Positions 1 through 8,603 are shown, counted from the first letter of the stretch. The stretch is DNA of 64,000 nucleotides from Bradyrhizobium sp. Leo170 (GCF_004296405.1 NZ_PSRR01000004.1:1-64000); one strand, 5' to 3'. Notes: generated by a model from the letters alone, not told the origin. Program-made: numbers and translations.

Positions 1-1130
1 GCGGCGAAGTGCGTAACGATGCTCACGACAGCCGGGCTTCCCGCGAGTTGAGACAACCGCAACACTCATCTCATCCGGTAGCCACGATACCGGCTTTGGC
101 GCCGGCGCCTGATTTCGAACGTGATTTAGGATATCTCGTCGGCTCGGGCTTCATTCACGGCCCCCAACGCGCCCCCGAGGTCCTGATTGGCGCACTGGCT
201 AGACGCGGCGTGCTGCCGCAGTCACCTCAGCAGTCGACAAATCTGATTATTGATGAACGGCCCTATACGGTGGCGTTCGAGTTAGGGCAAGCGACCCCCA
301 ACTATTCCTTGGGCGCGATCATGCTGCGGCCGCGGCCGTTTATAGACACATGTCGATCCACCGCTCAGCAGATCGGCAGCGCGGAGAGGTTCGCTTCCGG
401 TGCGGGCGGGGTCGTGAGCGCGTGTTTGCCCAAAGCGTTCCGAGGGAGCCGTCGCGAAAAGTCGTCGGCCCAACTGGATCAGCCGGATGGACAGGCCTCC
501 GGATCCGGCGTCCGAGTGCCGGCTCCGCCTTTGCCCCACAACGAGTGGCTAACTGACGCGCATATCACGGCGGATTACACGGGCCTGGAGCGGGAGCTGC
601 AGAGGGATCATCCGGATCTGGCTGCTCGGATGCGGCTGCTGCGCCCGGCGGTAGCCCAAATGCTGCGCTTGACCGACAACGCGGTCGAATTGCTGTTAGC
701 CGTGCAAGGAATCGTCTACGATGAGGATCAGAACGATACCGCCGACTTCCTGCTCGTGCCAGTGAACGATGGCAGAGGTGTCGAGGCCGACGACGGCGAC
801 CACTGGTCGCTACTGCTCGTTGATCGCCGCAATCGGGAGAACGTAGTTGCCTATCACTACGACTCCAGTCGGAATTTTAACCTCACTCGCGCAGAACAAC
901 TCGCGGAACGCCTTGGCGCCAACCTTCAGTCCGCCCGCATGGCCCAACAGCCGAACGATTATGATTGCGGCGTCTTTGTGGTGGACGCCACACGGACGCT
1001 GGCGAGACGATTGGCGGAAGGAGAGCGGCCTGATGACGAGCCGCTGCACCTCGACAACCTCGTCGCCGATCGGCGGGCACTCCAGGATCGACTGAGCGGT
1101 CGTGCGCATTTAACTCGGCGTTTGGGCTGA
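1..1130 (+). CDS. Ulp1/C48-family SUMO protease, NopD-like type III effector (5' end outside window)
   Basis: The frame is open to the left edge, so the first usable start (GTG at 9) is probably internal. Counting from that GTG, the C-terminal part is a C48 cysteine protease: a substrate-site motif NEWLTDAHI near residue 178, catalytic His265 in DHWSLLLVDR, Asp285 in YHYDSS, and the oxyanion Gln314 and nucleophile Cys320 in QQPNDYDCG. The N-terminal part is low complexity and lacks a recognised domain. Proteins with this C-terminus are known in rhizobia and Xanthomonas (NopD, XopD), where they are injected by the type III system and remove SUMO from plant proteins. Secretion is inferred from family only; its promoter and export signal lie outside the window. 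Intact triad, so probably active. Confidence 0.8.
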   Translation, partial: GEVRNDAHDSRASRELRQPQHSSHPVATIPALAPAPDFERDLGYLVGSGFIHGPQRAPEVLIGALARRGVLPQSPQQSTNLIIDERPYTVAFELGQATPNYSLGAIMLRPRPFIDTCRSTAQQIGSAERFASGAGGVVSACLPKAFRGSRREKSSAQLDQPDGQASGSGVRVPAPPLPHNEWLTDAHITADYTGLERELQRDHPDLAARMRLLRPAVAQMLRLTDNAVELLLAVQGIVYDEDQNDTADFLLVPVNDGRGVEADDGDHWSLLLVDRRNRENVVAYHYDSSRNFNLTRAEQLAERLGANLQSARMAQQPNDYDCGVFVVDATRTLARRLAEGERPDDEPLHLDNLVADRRALQDRLSGRAHLTRRLG

Positions 1131-1145
1131 TGGAGCTGGCTGGCG

Positions 1146-1260
1146 CGCCTCTTGCCGCCACCAGAGTGCCCGGGAGCCCGCCCCCGCCCGTCCCTGCTCG
1201 CAATTGATACGTCGGCGACACGGCCGCCGTGGTGATCGCCTGGTTGAGGATGGCGGCCAT
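1146..1260 (-). pseudogene. 5' fragment of a phage gene, cut by the effector segment
   Basis: An ATG at 1260 preceded by AAGGGG opens a frame beginning MAAILNQAITTAAVSPTYQ, with the look of a small phage structural protein. After about 38 residues (GTLVAARG) the frame runs into sequence that is antisense to the end of the effector gene, so the native 3' part is gone. It follows the phage genes 1389-4838 in the same direction. I do not recognise the family. The break near 1140-1146 probably marks the recombination point between the phage island and the effector-bearing segment. Confidence 0.4.
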
Positions 1261-1288
1261 TAACTTACCCCTTCATCGGTGGAAATTT

Positions 1289-1320
1289 TGCTCGGCGTGG
1301 CCACCACGCCCCGCCGAGCA
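1289..1320 (-). terminator. 9-bp stem-loop after the XkdF-like gene
   Basis: TGCTCGGCG at 1289-1297 pairs with CGCCGAGCA at 1312-1320, about 70 bases downstream of the stop of the phage gene at 1389. There is no clear T run on the minus strand, so it may be an imperfect terminator or only a hairpin. Confidence 0.35.
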
Positions 1321-1388
1321 GCGCGTCGCCGCGCAGGAGCGCCCGGAGGCGGCCCAAGGATAAACCGAGGCCGGGCACGCCATTCTGA

Positions 1389-1946
1389 TCATTCGACTCG
1401 CTCGGTCTTGCACAGCTCGGCGAGCTCACGGTTTTTCGGATCTATGAAGACTTTCGCAAACGCGCCGGCCTCAGTCAGCGAGGGATCAACGGACTGAAGG
1501 CCCTTCGCGATCTCCACCAATTTTGCGTAGGCGCTGTCGGCTTTGACGACCGGCGCCGGCTCCGTGGCGGGTGTCCAGTCAGGACCCGATGCGCTCTTGT
1601 AAGCGGCGAATACCGCGCGACCGCCGTCATCCTGGGTCACGAAGCGTGCGAAAGCCTGCTCCGTAGTTTCATCATCGCGGCGCTGGTCGGCGGCAAGCTT
1701 TGCGAGCGCAACATACCATTCCGATTTGCTGCGATAGTTTTTCATCTCGCCGGCGGCAATCTTTTTTGCCAGTTTCACAATTCCGATTGCGGGGTCCATT
1801 TCGGTGTCCTTCGCGGTGTTGGTACCGGCATCTCGTTTGAACAGCGTGATGTGTGCGTGCTGATTGGCGCCCTTATCAACGAGGCTGACTTCGCTAATGG
1901 CGAGGCGGCGAATTTTCGCGACCGGCTTTGTCCAGAAGCCCATCAT
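1389..1946 (-). CDS. Phage prohead-protease/XkdF-like small protein
   Basis: The 185-residue product has the N-terminal motif RRLAISEVSLVDKGANQHA. The core, EVSLVDxGAN, is typical of phage head-maturation protease regions and XkdF-like proteins. No full protease domain follows; the rest is charged and helical. The ATG at 1946 overlaps the stop of the upstream gene (ATGATG), which points to translational coupling and argues against the longer frame starting at 2108. In intact phages this motif lies next to portal and capsid genes; neither is visible here, so its present role is unclear. Confidence 0.55.
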   Translation of the reverse strand: MMGFWTKPVAKIRRLAISEVSLVDKGANQHAHITLFKRDAGTNTAKDTEMDPAIGIVKLAKKIAAGEMKNYRSKSEWYVALAKLAADQRRDDETTEQAFARFVTQDDGGRAVFAAYKSASGPDWTPATEPAPVVKADSAYAKLVEIAKGLQSVDPSLTEAGAFAKVFIDPKNRELAELCKTERVE

Positions 1947-2548
1947 GCCGCCTCCCTCTCTTTTTCGGTACCGAGAACGCCGGCAATCCAATTTCGGATC
2001 GACCGGCCCCACGGCGTGGTCAGCATTTGAACCGTGGTGCGCTCGTCTGGTGCCAGCACGACCGTGTGCAACGGCGAAAACATGTTTGCCGAAACGACTG
2101 CGCGGCACAAGTTGACTCGAACGCTCTCGGTCATCGGACCGCCACCGCTAAGGCGCCGAAGTTCGGCGAGCTTATTCTCGATGAGAACCGCGGCGTCTTT
2201 GGCTGCCGTCAGTGCCTTATCCATCTCGCACCCGAGGCCCTCGACTTCTGCGACGATCGTTTCGGCCTTGCGTGCATCATCGCGACGCCGCTTCGCACGC
2301 TCGGCCACCGCAGCTGCGGCTTCGCGCTTGGCAGCCTCCTTGAGGGCAGCCGAGATGGCGCCAATCTGGTTGGTCAGCCCGGAAAGCTCAGAATTGATGG
2401 CGGCGACGCGATCGGCTGCCTTCTTGTCGCGGTCAACCAGCGCCGCGAACGCCAGCTCGTCGCGCTCGGCGATCAACTCGACTTGTTTGTGCTCGACGTC
2501 GTTTAACTTCGCGCGCAAATCGAGGATAATTTTCGCTTCTTTTGTCAT
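1943..2548 (-). CDS. Phage coiled-coil protein, unknown function
   Basis: A 201-residue protein starting MTKEAKIILDLRAKL. Residues about 5-120 are rich in Ala, Glu, Lys and Arg and should form a long coiled coil; the C-terminal third (from MTESVRVNLC) is of different composition and could be a small globular domain. The start at 2548 sits just after the stop of the upstream gene at 2553, and its end overlaps the next gene, so it belongs to the phage operon. Scaffold or tape-like roles are possible, but I see no diagnostic motif. Confidence 0.6.
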   Translation of the reverse strand: MTKEAKIILDLRAKLNDVEHKQVELIAERDELAFAALVDRDKKAADRVAAINSELSGLTNQIGAISAALKEAAKREAAAAVAERAKRRRDDARKAETIVAEVEGLGCEMDKALTAAKDAAVLIENKLAELRRLSGGGPMTESVRVNLCRAVVSANMFSPLHTVVLAPDERTTVQMLTTPWGRSIRNWIAGVLGTEKEREAA

Positions 2549-2552
2549 CGGC

Positions 2553-2828
2553 TTAATCCAGCCCGCCGATCGCGGCGAGAAGATTTTTGATGTCGTTGAG
2601 ACGCTGATTGACGCTGGCAAGATCGGCGATCGCGGAGTCAAGCGTCGTGCGCAAATCGGCTATGTCGGATCTCCAGGAGGTCGAGCTGGTCGCGAGATTG
2701 ACCAGCACAGTGCCGGGCAGGCCCGCTGCCATGTTGGCCTGAAGGGTCCGCGCGTTCGAAACGGCGGTCGCAAGCGCGGTGGTGATGGCGGTGGCTGGGG
2801 TGGTGATGTTGGTTGCAAAAGATGCCAT
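2553..2828 (-). CDS. Small phage protein, unknown
   Basis: A 91-residue product, MASFATNITTPATAITTAL onwards, rich in Ala and Thr with a helical C-terminus (DLASVNQRLNDIKNLL). The start at 2828 is chosen because of an excellent ribosome site, AAGGAG, ending six bases before the ATG. It lies directly downstream of the large terminase gene. No family recognised. Confidence 0.6.
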   Translation of the reverse strand: MASFATNITTPATAITTALATAVSNARTLQANMAAGLPGTVLVNLATSSTSWRSDIADLRTTLDSAIADLASVNQRLNDIKNLLAAIGGLD

Positions 2829-2838
2829 GGTGGTCTCC

Positions 2839-4200
2839 TTAACTTGATCTGGTTGGTAAATATGGAACGTCGTTGGCGCCAGCGTAGTAGGGTCCGCGAG
2901 CGAGGTGCGGCGAGGTCGCACGCGCAATGTCGGCGCTCGTGATGACGACGGGCGCGACGAAGTTCATCGGAATCGGGCCCGAGACCATCAGCTCGGACAA
3001 CGCCCAGACCAACGCGTCGACACGGTCGGGAGAGCCGTCTCCTGTGTAGCCGTCGCTGGTCATCGCGGCCATCTGGTCCTCCAGCTCGACGAAGGTCGCG
3101 GCGTGTCTGATCTTCGATTGTTCGTAGAGCGCGGCCACAGGTTCTGCGCGGGCAATCTTGCCGCGGGATGCAACAACTTCTTTGTAGGGAACGTTCGGAT
3201 CTACGGTCTTAATAACGTGCGCTACCATCGCACCGCCGTAATTTCGTTCAGCAATGATGCGATCCGCGCGGAAATCATGATATGCCCGCACGGCCACGCG
3301 GCCCCAGCCGTCGGGGCTCAATTTACATGTACGATCGGCCAAAACATAACCGAAACCATCCGACCCTAGGCCGGCAACGACGATGCCGACGCTATCGCCG
3401 CTGTCCTCCTCGCCCTTCGTGCCGCTGGGATCGATCGCAACCACAACGCGCTTCATGTCCGGCAGCTTCCATTGCCCATTCGCGCGGTCGATCACTTCCC
3501 GGGTCCAGAGGGCTCCGGGGGTGTCCAAAAGAAGCTCGGCGTTCAGCTCCTGACGACCAAGTCGCGTTCCTGCGTATCTGGCCGTCACCGCCTCGATGAA
3601 TGCGGGAGCGAGATTTGCCGCGTTGTCGAACGTCGAGCCGCGGGTTACGCGGACGTCGCGACCCTCGCGGGCAAGCAACTCGCGCAACAGCTTGATCGGT
3701 TTTGGTGTGGTGCTGATGAAAATCCGCGGGTCGCGGCCATGCCGCAGGGTGAATTGAAGTTGATCCCACGTGGCCTGCGGCTCGTTCCACGCTGCAAGCT
3801 CATCGGACCACGCCGCGTCGTGATTTGGTCCCCTCAGCCGCTCGGGTTCCTCGCTGCTAAAGGCGGTAGCGATTGCGCCATTGGGCCAGGTCAGCTTGCG
3901 TTTGCTGGGCTCATACGTCGGCCGAGCCCAATTGGGTGCGGTCTCCAGGATGCCAGAGACGCCCTCGACCATCGTATCTCGAGCGTCGGCGGCCGTGGGG
4001 GCCACGAGGGCAATGCGGCCATACTTGCCGCTCTGCACCAGTTCGTGAACCCAGCTTGCCCCAGCTAGCGTTTTGCCCGCGCCTCTCCCTCCAAGGAACA
4101 ACCAGATGCGCCAAGGACCGGGCGGGGCCAGCTGCTCGGGACGGGCCTTGAGGCGCCAGCTCTCCTGTAGCGCCGATGCGAGCTGGTCGGTGAAACTCAC
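2839..4200 (-). CDS. terL: Phage terminase large subunit
   Basis: A 453-residue packaging motor that would cut concatemeric DNA and pump it into proheads. Walker A is GGRGAGKT at residues 37-44, Walker B ends in AWSDE near 130-134, and a coupling-type ISTTPKP motif follows near 163. The C-terminal RNase H-like nuclease has the expected acidic residues: Asp257 in VVVAIDPSG, Glu in IIAERNYGG and Asp in SPDRVDALVWAL. Full family length. The start is GTG, overlapping the stop of the small-terminase gene (GTGA). A portal gene would normally come next; small phage genes follow instead. Confidence 0.92.
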   Translation of the reverse strand: MSFTDQLASALQESWRLKARPEQLAPPGPWRIWLFLGGRGAGKTLAGASWVHELVQSGKYGRIALVAPTAADARDTMVEGVSGILETAPNWARPTYEPSKRKLTWPNGAIATAFSSEEPERLRGPNHDAAWSDELAAWNEPQATWDQLQFTLRHGRDPRIFISTTPKPIKLLRELLAREGRDVRVTRGSTFDNAANLAPAFIEAVTARYAGTRLGRQELNAELLLDTPGALWTREVIDRANGQWKLPDMKRVVVAIDPSGTKGEEDSGDSVGIVVAGLGSDGFGYVLADRTCKLSPDGWGRVAVRAYHDFRADRIIAERNYGGAMVAHVIKTVDPNVPYKEVVASRGKIARAEPVAALYEQSKIRHAATFVELEDQMAAMTSDGYTGDGSPDRVDALVWALSELMVSGPIPMNFVAPVVITSADIARATSPHLARGPYYAGANDVPYLPTRSS

Positions 4201-4838
4201 GGGTTTGCCCTCAACTCGATGAGACGGCCATTTGCGGGGCCAGGCTCGGGCTGTGGCGCGTTCGGGTTGGCGGGATGCAGGGCAGCCAGTACAGCTCGAG
4301 CCGCCTCTGGGAACGGCCCCAAAGCTTGTAAAATTGCGACCCGCGCCCTGATGAACTCAGGATGCTCACCGACGACGACATTGTTCGTGATGTTGGTGAC
4401 GCTGCCTGCCAATGTGCTGACCTCGCCGGTGATCCGTGCCATCCGATCAAGGACATTTGTCAGAGCGACTGCAACACGAGTCGCTAGAAGCCCGTCGCCA
4501 GCCTCAGTTGCAGTAGCCAACTGGGAAACCAAGCTGGACCTGCATAGTTTTAAATAATCGATGACGGAATCGCCCTCACGGGCTGCCTTCAGGGCCCAGT
4601 TCTCGATGTCGGATGGGCCGACCAAGTACGAAGCCTTAGCCTCGGCCGAGACGTGTTTATGCCAGTGCGAATGGATGGCGTCCCGAGTGACGTCGAACTT
4701 AGAAGCGAGGGCATCGAGCGATGCGCCGCCGGCACGCAGCAATTCGATCCGCCATTTCTCGGGATGACGGCAAATTGCGCATTTGCGGCGGCCAATTTTC
4801 TGTTGAGCGCTTAGCGACATTGTCAGTTCGTTACCCAC
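4197..4838 (-). CDS. Terminase small subunit-like DNA-binding protein
   Basis: A 213-residue product directly upstream of and overlapping terL. Near the N-terminus it has a short Cys/His cluster (CAICRHPEKW) followed by a helix-turn-helix (ALASKFDVTRDAIHSHWHKH), as expected of a small terminase that recognises the packaging site. The middle is helical and the tail is rich in Pro and Ala. The GTG at 4838 has AGGG six bases upstream; an ATG at 4820 is the alternative start. Position and HTH support the call; the family assignment is by context. Confidence 0.7.
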   Translation of the reverse strand: MGNELTMSLSAQQKIGRRKCAICRHPEKWRIELLRAGGASLDALASKFDVTRDAIHSHWHKHVSAEAKASYLVGPSDIENWALKAAREGDSVIDYLKLCRSSLVSQLATATEAGDGLLATRVAVALTNVLDRMARITGEVSTLAGSVTNITNNVVVGEHPEFIRARVAILQALGPFPEAARAVLAALHPANPNAPQPEPGPANGRLIELRANP

Positions 4839-4949
4839 GCGTTACCCTGATCAAGATGTACACCATGTCTCACACATCTACAAGATTGACAATCAAGGAC
4901 AATTCCAGACTTGAGGGCCTGATTGGCTTTCAGGCGACTGCGGTTGGAA

Positions 4950-4983
4950 ATCGTTTGTATGCAAACGTTCGTATACAAACGAT
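4950..4983. promoter_or_regulatory. 34-bp near-perfect palindrome made of two tandem 14-bp operators
   Basis: Two abutting copies, GTTTGTATGCAAAC (4953-4966) and GTTCGTATACAAAC (4967-4980), form a palindrome in which 15 of 17 base pairs match. It lies upstream of the small terminase gene (start 4838, leftward), between it and the candidate origin. The layout is typical of a dimeric repressor site for the packaging module. Alternatively it could be part of the origin. Confidence 0.5.
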
Positions 4984-5092
4984 CGAAGATGCGGCGAGGG
5001 GAACGGCGACGGGTGCAGAGATGTGTCGCGTTCACGGGGACGTTACCTAGCGTGCGAACCAGTTTGGCTGGCGAGGATGGACGGGGGCGTCA

Positions 5093-5198
5093 TGCAGTGT
5101 GTGCAGTAAATGCAGTGATCCACCATTCCCCTTATATATTTACCACCTAGGGAATATCCCCAAAAATTCGAGGGATAGGAAACCACTGCATTTACTGC
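5093..5198. other. Candidate replication origin: hexamer repeats flanking an AT-rich core
   Basis: The left arm carries TGCAGT at 5093, 5102 and 5111; the right arm carries ACTGCA at 5185 and a partial copy at 5194. The arms contain a perfect 15-bp inverted repeat, GCAGTAAATGCAGTG (5103-5117) and its complement (5184-5198), separated by an AT-rich stretch around 5131-5170. It lies just downstream of the primase-helicase gene pair. Iterons flanking an AT-rich region beside the replication gene is the known arrangement of origins in staphylococcal pathogenicity islands. The call is inference from structure and position. Confidence 0.5.
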
Positions 5199-5221
5199 TT
5201 AGAATGCACGGCGGTTTATCG

Positions 5222-6637
5222 TTATGCCCGCGTAATCTCACGCGCTGCCACAAGTCGCTCTGCGGCTGATAGGTTCGTTCTGGCGTAGATCACCTGGCGT
5301 TTGCCATGCGCCACCCATAGTCCGCTCTCGGCCGTTGGATTCCTTATTGGTTGATAGCCGGCCACTTCCAGTCGATGGGGGATGACGCGTCTGTTCTTCC
5401 GATCTTGCAGCCAGTCTGCGAAGTCGCCGCTCGCTGCTGACTGAAGTCGCGACATCGCAATTGCTGGAGGCCTTCCGATGGCGTCGATCACGTCTGCCAA
5501 TTCGGCGTCCTCTGGCGCGCGTCCGGCATCTGCGATTGCCCAGAAGGCTGGGGTCTTCTGCGGCGGTGCCTTGGGATCGAAGCCTGAAAGGTCGCGCTCG
5601 GCTAGCCACGCAGCCACATGGCCGTCGCCACCGCTGTCGAGCCACGCGTAAAGCTCACGCCAGTATTCTGCCGGGAAGTCTTCACGGCGCGCGTCGCTCC
5701 ACGCCACGAAATGTCTGCGATCTTCGGGCGGCAGGTACAGGCCGTCCGTTCGGTGGTTGGTCGTAATGACGACCCCAACGCAATTTGGAATCGCATATTC
5801 CCGCAGGAATTTTTCATCGACGCGAAGGACGTCTGGTGGGGCCGCCATGAGAGTTTTCGTTCGATCGTAAAATGTGAAGCGATCGATCTCGCCAAGGTCG
5901 CGCGCTTCGCTGACGCGAAGGATGACAGACTTAAGGAATCCATTGAACCGACCCAGTATTTGTTGTGGGCCTACCTCGGCGAAGTTCCACGCTCCTACCG
6001 CACGCTTCACCGGCTCGAGCAGCGTATCCTTGCCTATTCCCTGCGCGCCGCCCAGCACCACCGCGTGGTTGATCTTCTCGCTCGGTCGCTGGACGCGGTG
6101 AGCAAACCAATTGAGGAGGTGTTCAGCTTCGTCTGGATATATCTTTTGAATGTGGTCCAGCCACGGCCCAGCTAATTTTGTGCTGCCCCGCTTTAACGCC
6201 GGCGGCCGATACAAATTGAAAATCTTGACGCCAGGCCGGTCAATCATGCCGCCATCGAGAAGCAACTGGTCGGGTATCAGCATCGGCCGGCCCGGAACCC
6301 AACTCATCTGCTCGCACCGCCGGTAAAGGGCCAACCACTTCGATGCCTGCATCGTCCGGCGGTTTCCGCGATCGTCGAGAAGCGGCTCGCCGTGCTCGTC
6401 GTTAAGCGGGACCGGTTCGAGCACGCCGTCGACGGACCTGGCCGACCACAAATCCCCAGTTGGCAGATATGCGATCTTGTCCTGCGGCGAGATGGCGCGA
6501 AAGTTACTGATCTTTTCGCTAGCCTTCCCGACGTCCATGCGAAGCTGGCACACTACCGTGCGGCTGGGATGGGCTGGGACAAAGTGCGCTTCAGGATCGT
6601 ATGGAATCAACGATATTTTCCGCTCACTCATGGTCAC
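5222..6637 (-). CDS. Phage/satellite replicative helicase, SF3-like (DUF5906 type)
   Basis: A 471-residue protein with a P-loop GGAQGIGKD at 196-204 and a downstream motif VVITTNH of the kind seen in superfamily 3 helicases, followed by PPEDRRHF. This is the helicase half of primase-helicase replication proteins in P4-like and other mobile elements. The start overlaps the primase stop by four bases (ATGA), so the two are translated together and together make up a split P4-alpha-like system. The candidate origin lies directly after its stop. Confidence 0.82.
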   Translation of the reverse strand: MTMSERKISLIPYDPEAHFVPAHPSRTVVCQLRMDVGKASEKISNFRAISPQDKIAYLPTGDLWSARSVDGVLEPVPLNDEHGEPLLDDRGNRRTMQASKWLALYRRCEQMSWVPGRPMLIPDQLLLDGGMIDRPGVKIFNLYRPPALKRGSTKLAGPWLDHIQKIYPDEAEHLLNWFAHRVQRPSEKINHAVVLGGAQGIGKDTLLEPVKRAVGAWNFAEVGPQQILGRFNGFLKSVILRVSEARDLGEIDRFTFYDRTKTLMAAPPDVLRVDEKFLREYAIPNCVGVVITTNHRTDGLYLPPEDRRHFVAWSDARREDFPAEYWRELYAWLDSGGDGHVAAWLAERDLSGFDPKAPPQKTPAFWAIADAGRAPEDAELADVIDAIGRPPAIAMSRLQSAASGDFADWLQDRKNRRVIPHRLEVAGYQPIRNPTAESGLWVAHGKRQVIYARTNLSAAERLVAAREITRA

Positions 6638-7563
6638 ACCTCGATGTCGGCGGCGTCGGCGCCAGCCACGTTAGGAATTAGGATTTGCGCTTCGCGTCCA
6701 GCGGCGAGCCATCTGTGGAGACAAACTTGAGCTGCACGCTGGCCGGTGCCGTTGGCGTCGTTGTCGGCAATGATCGTCAACGCATCGATGCCGCTGAGCA
6801 CTGGGAATTTGTCCATCGTGGCCGTTCCGCCCGTTGCCCAGAGGGGCCGCAGGCCGAGTTCGCGCGCTCTCAATCCAGTCTCGACGCCCTCAGAAATATG
6901 AAGGCCATACTCAACGTTCGCGTCAGCGTCGATCTTGGCGACGGCGCCAGCCGCAGGCCCAAGGGTCAATCGCTTGATCTTCCGCCCTTCAGCGTCGAGC
7001 GCGGTGCGAGCAATGCACTGCGGTGCGTTTGTTTTGATGTTCCGGAAAAGAGTAATCATCGCCGGATGGCGCTCACCCTCAAAGTGGCACCGGGGGGAGA
7101 AGCGGAAAACGTCGTCCACATCCACGCCGTTGAGGTTGAGTTTTCTGGTGTCGAGCAGGTATTTCTCGGCCAAAGAGTTGGCGAACGGCCTGGCGTCATC
7201 CCAGATGCGGAGAGCAAATTCGCTGTTAATACTCGGCTCGTGTCGAGCTAATGGAGTGGTGCGGACGACAGGGGCGGCAACTGGCTGCTGCGCGCCACCG
7301 AGGTAACGAACCGCCTGCCGAAAACCAACGCCGTCGATGTGCGCGACGAGGCTGATCACGTCACCGCCGCGCTGGCACTGTCGGCAATTCCAAAGTTGCT
7401 TGGCGACGTTGATGGAGAACCGGTCCCGGCCGCCACATCGCGGGCAGGGGCCACACCGATCGATGCCGTGACCGCGGAGCTCTATCGCACGACGCTGACA
7501 CTCATCTTCGATGCGTACCGCCTTGGCCGTATCGATTTGACTTCCAGGAAGAGAAAAATGCAT
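6634..7563 (-). CDS. CHC2 zinc-finger/Toprim primase
   Basis: A 309-residue protein. A CHC2-like zinc ribbon is seen at Cys40, Cys43, Cys60 and Cys63 (CGPCPRCGGRDRF and WNCRQCQRGGD). A Toprim fold follows, with acidic motifs LHISEGVETG and IIADNDANGTG. It would make RNA primers for replication of the element. The ATG at 7563 is chosen over the longer frame because AAGGA lies seven bases upstream. It overlaps the helicase gene downstream. Confidence 0.82.
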   Translation of the reverse strand: MHFSLPGSQIDTAKAVRIEDECQRRAIELRGHGIDRCGPCPRCGGRDRFSINVAKQLWNCRQCQRGGDVISLVAHIDGVGFRQAVRYLGGAQQPVAAPVVRTTPLARHEPSINSEFALRIWDDARPFANSLAEKYLLDTRKLNLNGVDVDDVFRFSPRCHFEGERHPAMITLFRNIKTNAPQCIARTALDAEGRKIKRLTLGPAAGAVAKIDADANVEYGLHISEGVETGLRARELGLRPLWATGGTATMDKFPVLSGIDALTIIADNDANGTGQRAAQVCLHRWLAAGREAQILIPNVAGADAADIEV

Positions 7564-7672
7564 TTGTCTGTCCTTGAAAATTTTTTGGACAGAGCGGTTT
7601 GCGCTTGCATTTTTTGTGCATCTGTGGCACATGAAGTCAGCTCCTGTGAAAGCTCTGTCCTATTTGCGTATC

Positions 7673-7699
7673 GCCCCGCTGGCTGCTCACCGGCGGGGC
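7673..7699. repeat. Stem-loop, 10-bp arms
   Basis: GCCCCGCTGG (7673-7682) pairs with CCGGCGGGGC (7690-7699) with one mismatch and a seven-base loop. It lies in the 284-base gap between the small genes 7848-8565 and the primase. Apart from this hairpin I see no gene in that gap. It could attenuate or terminate leftward transcription from alpA. Confidence 0.4.
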
Positions 7700-7847
7700 T
7701 TCGCGCATTTGTGTACGCCCGGCGCGTCCCCGGATTTGTGCGGCTTCCCGCTCTGCCTGATCCGGATGCTCTGGGGCGGCGAGATGGGTCTCGTTCTGGG
7801 CTGTGGTGAACTGCTGCTGCGCGCCCGTCCAGACGACGCGCTATGTT

Positions 7848-8093
7848 TTACTGTATCGTGTCGACCGTCGGTGCGGCCTGGTTGGCCCGCCGCGCGCTGA
7901 TAATTCGCAGCACGTCTGCACCGCTGCCGAAGCCTGCTTCCAGCCGGCCAACATCATCGCTGGTTATTCCCTTTTCGCGCAACTCGCACATCAGGTTAAG
8001 GGCATCGTCCAGAAAGTTCGCTATGGCGTTCAGCCAGCGCGCATCATTTTCCGCATCGTCGGTCGCCGGGTCGAAGAGGTCAAATGTGCTCAT
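7848..8093 (-). CDS. Small acidic phage protein, unknown
   Basis: An 81-residue protein, MSTFDLFDPATDDAEND onwards, helical, with no recognised domain. It overlaps the upstream small gene by four bases (ATGA), so it is part of the early operon alpA - 88-aa gene - this gene. Confidence 0.55.
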   Translation of the reverse strand: MSTFDLFDPATDDAENDARWLNAIANFLDDALNLMCELREKGITSDDVGRLEAGFGSGADVLRIISARRANQAAPTVDTIQ

Positions 8094-8356
8094 CTGAGCT
8101 CCGGCGCGAACGGAATATCGTCGTCCATGTCCCTGCGATATGAACCGGCTCGCCCCGGTTGCCTTGGCTCTTTACGCTTGATCGAGAAGCTCAGCGCCGG
8201 CGCCTTCGGATTGGCGCCTGGCTTGCGTTTCCATGCATCGATCCAATACTGCATGCCCTCGATGTCAAGGGAGCCCCTGAAGTCCGGATGTCGATCGGAT
8301 TGCTTTTCGTCGTTCTTCCAAACGGCGCCACGGTTTTTGTTGTCGGGCCTGCTCAT
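8090..8356 (-). CDS. Small basic phage protein, unknown conserved type
   Basis: An 88-residue product with the pattern KNDEKQSDRHPDFRGSLDIEG, then a YWIDAW segment and a SFSIKRK strand. I recall this kind of short beta-rich protein from prophages and integrative elements, where it is uncharacterised. It overlaps both neighbours by four bases, supporting translation as one early operon. Confidence 0.6.
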   Translation of the reverse strand: MSRPDNKNRGAVWKNDEKQSDRHPDFRGSLDIEGMQYWIDAWKRKPGANPKAPALSFSIKRKEPRQPGRAGSYRRDMDDDIPFAPELR

Positions 8357-8565
8357 GCCGCCCTCCGTGACTTCGCAGCCATGGCCTCATCCCACGCTGC
8401 GAGTTCGGCCTCATCAAAAAACATTCTATTGTTGATGAATGTCGGTCGCGGGAAACCGAGCTCCGGATTCCTGATCCAGCGGGCCAGTGTTCGGTCGGAA
8501 ATTGCATAGCGCGCGCAAACGGCGCGGGTAGGAAGTTTGCGGCCAGTGTTTTGGTGGGGGGACAT
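8353..8565 (-). CDS. alpA: AlpA-family regulator/excisionase
   Basis: A 70-residue MerR-like helix-turn-helix protein with the family signature of a recognition helix (RYAISDRTLARWI), the linker GFPRPTFINNRMFF and the ending DEAELAAWDE. AlpA proteins activate excision or early genes of P4-like phages and satellites. It heads a four-base-overlapping operon. A near-palindrome lies just upstream at 8588-8603. Confidence 0.82.
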   Translation of the reverse strand: MSPHQNTGRKLPTRAVCARYAISDRTLARWIRNPELGFPRPTFINNRMFFDEAELAAWDEAMAAKSRRAA

Positions 8566-8587
8566 ATTCGCTCCTGTCTATGCGGGT

Positions 8588-8603
8588 ACAGGTACGTACA
8601 TGT
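8588..8603. promoter_or_regulatory. Near-palindromic 16-mer upstream of alpA
   Basis: ACAGGTACGTACATGT differs from a perfect palindrome at one base pair. It is centred about 30 bases upstream of the alpA start, where an operator would be expected. A tandem 11-bp repeat (TTCCGAGATTA twice, 8640-8661) lies close by and overlaps the stop of the next gene. Confidence 0.35.
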
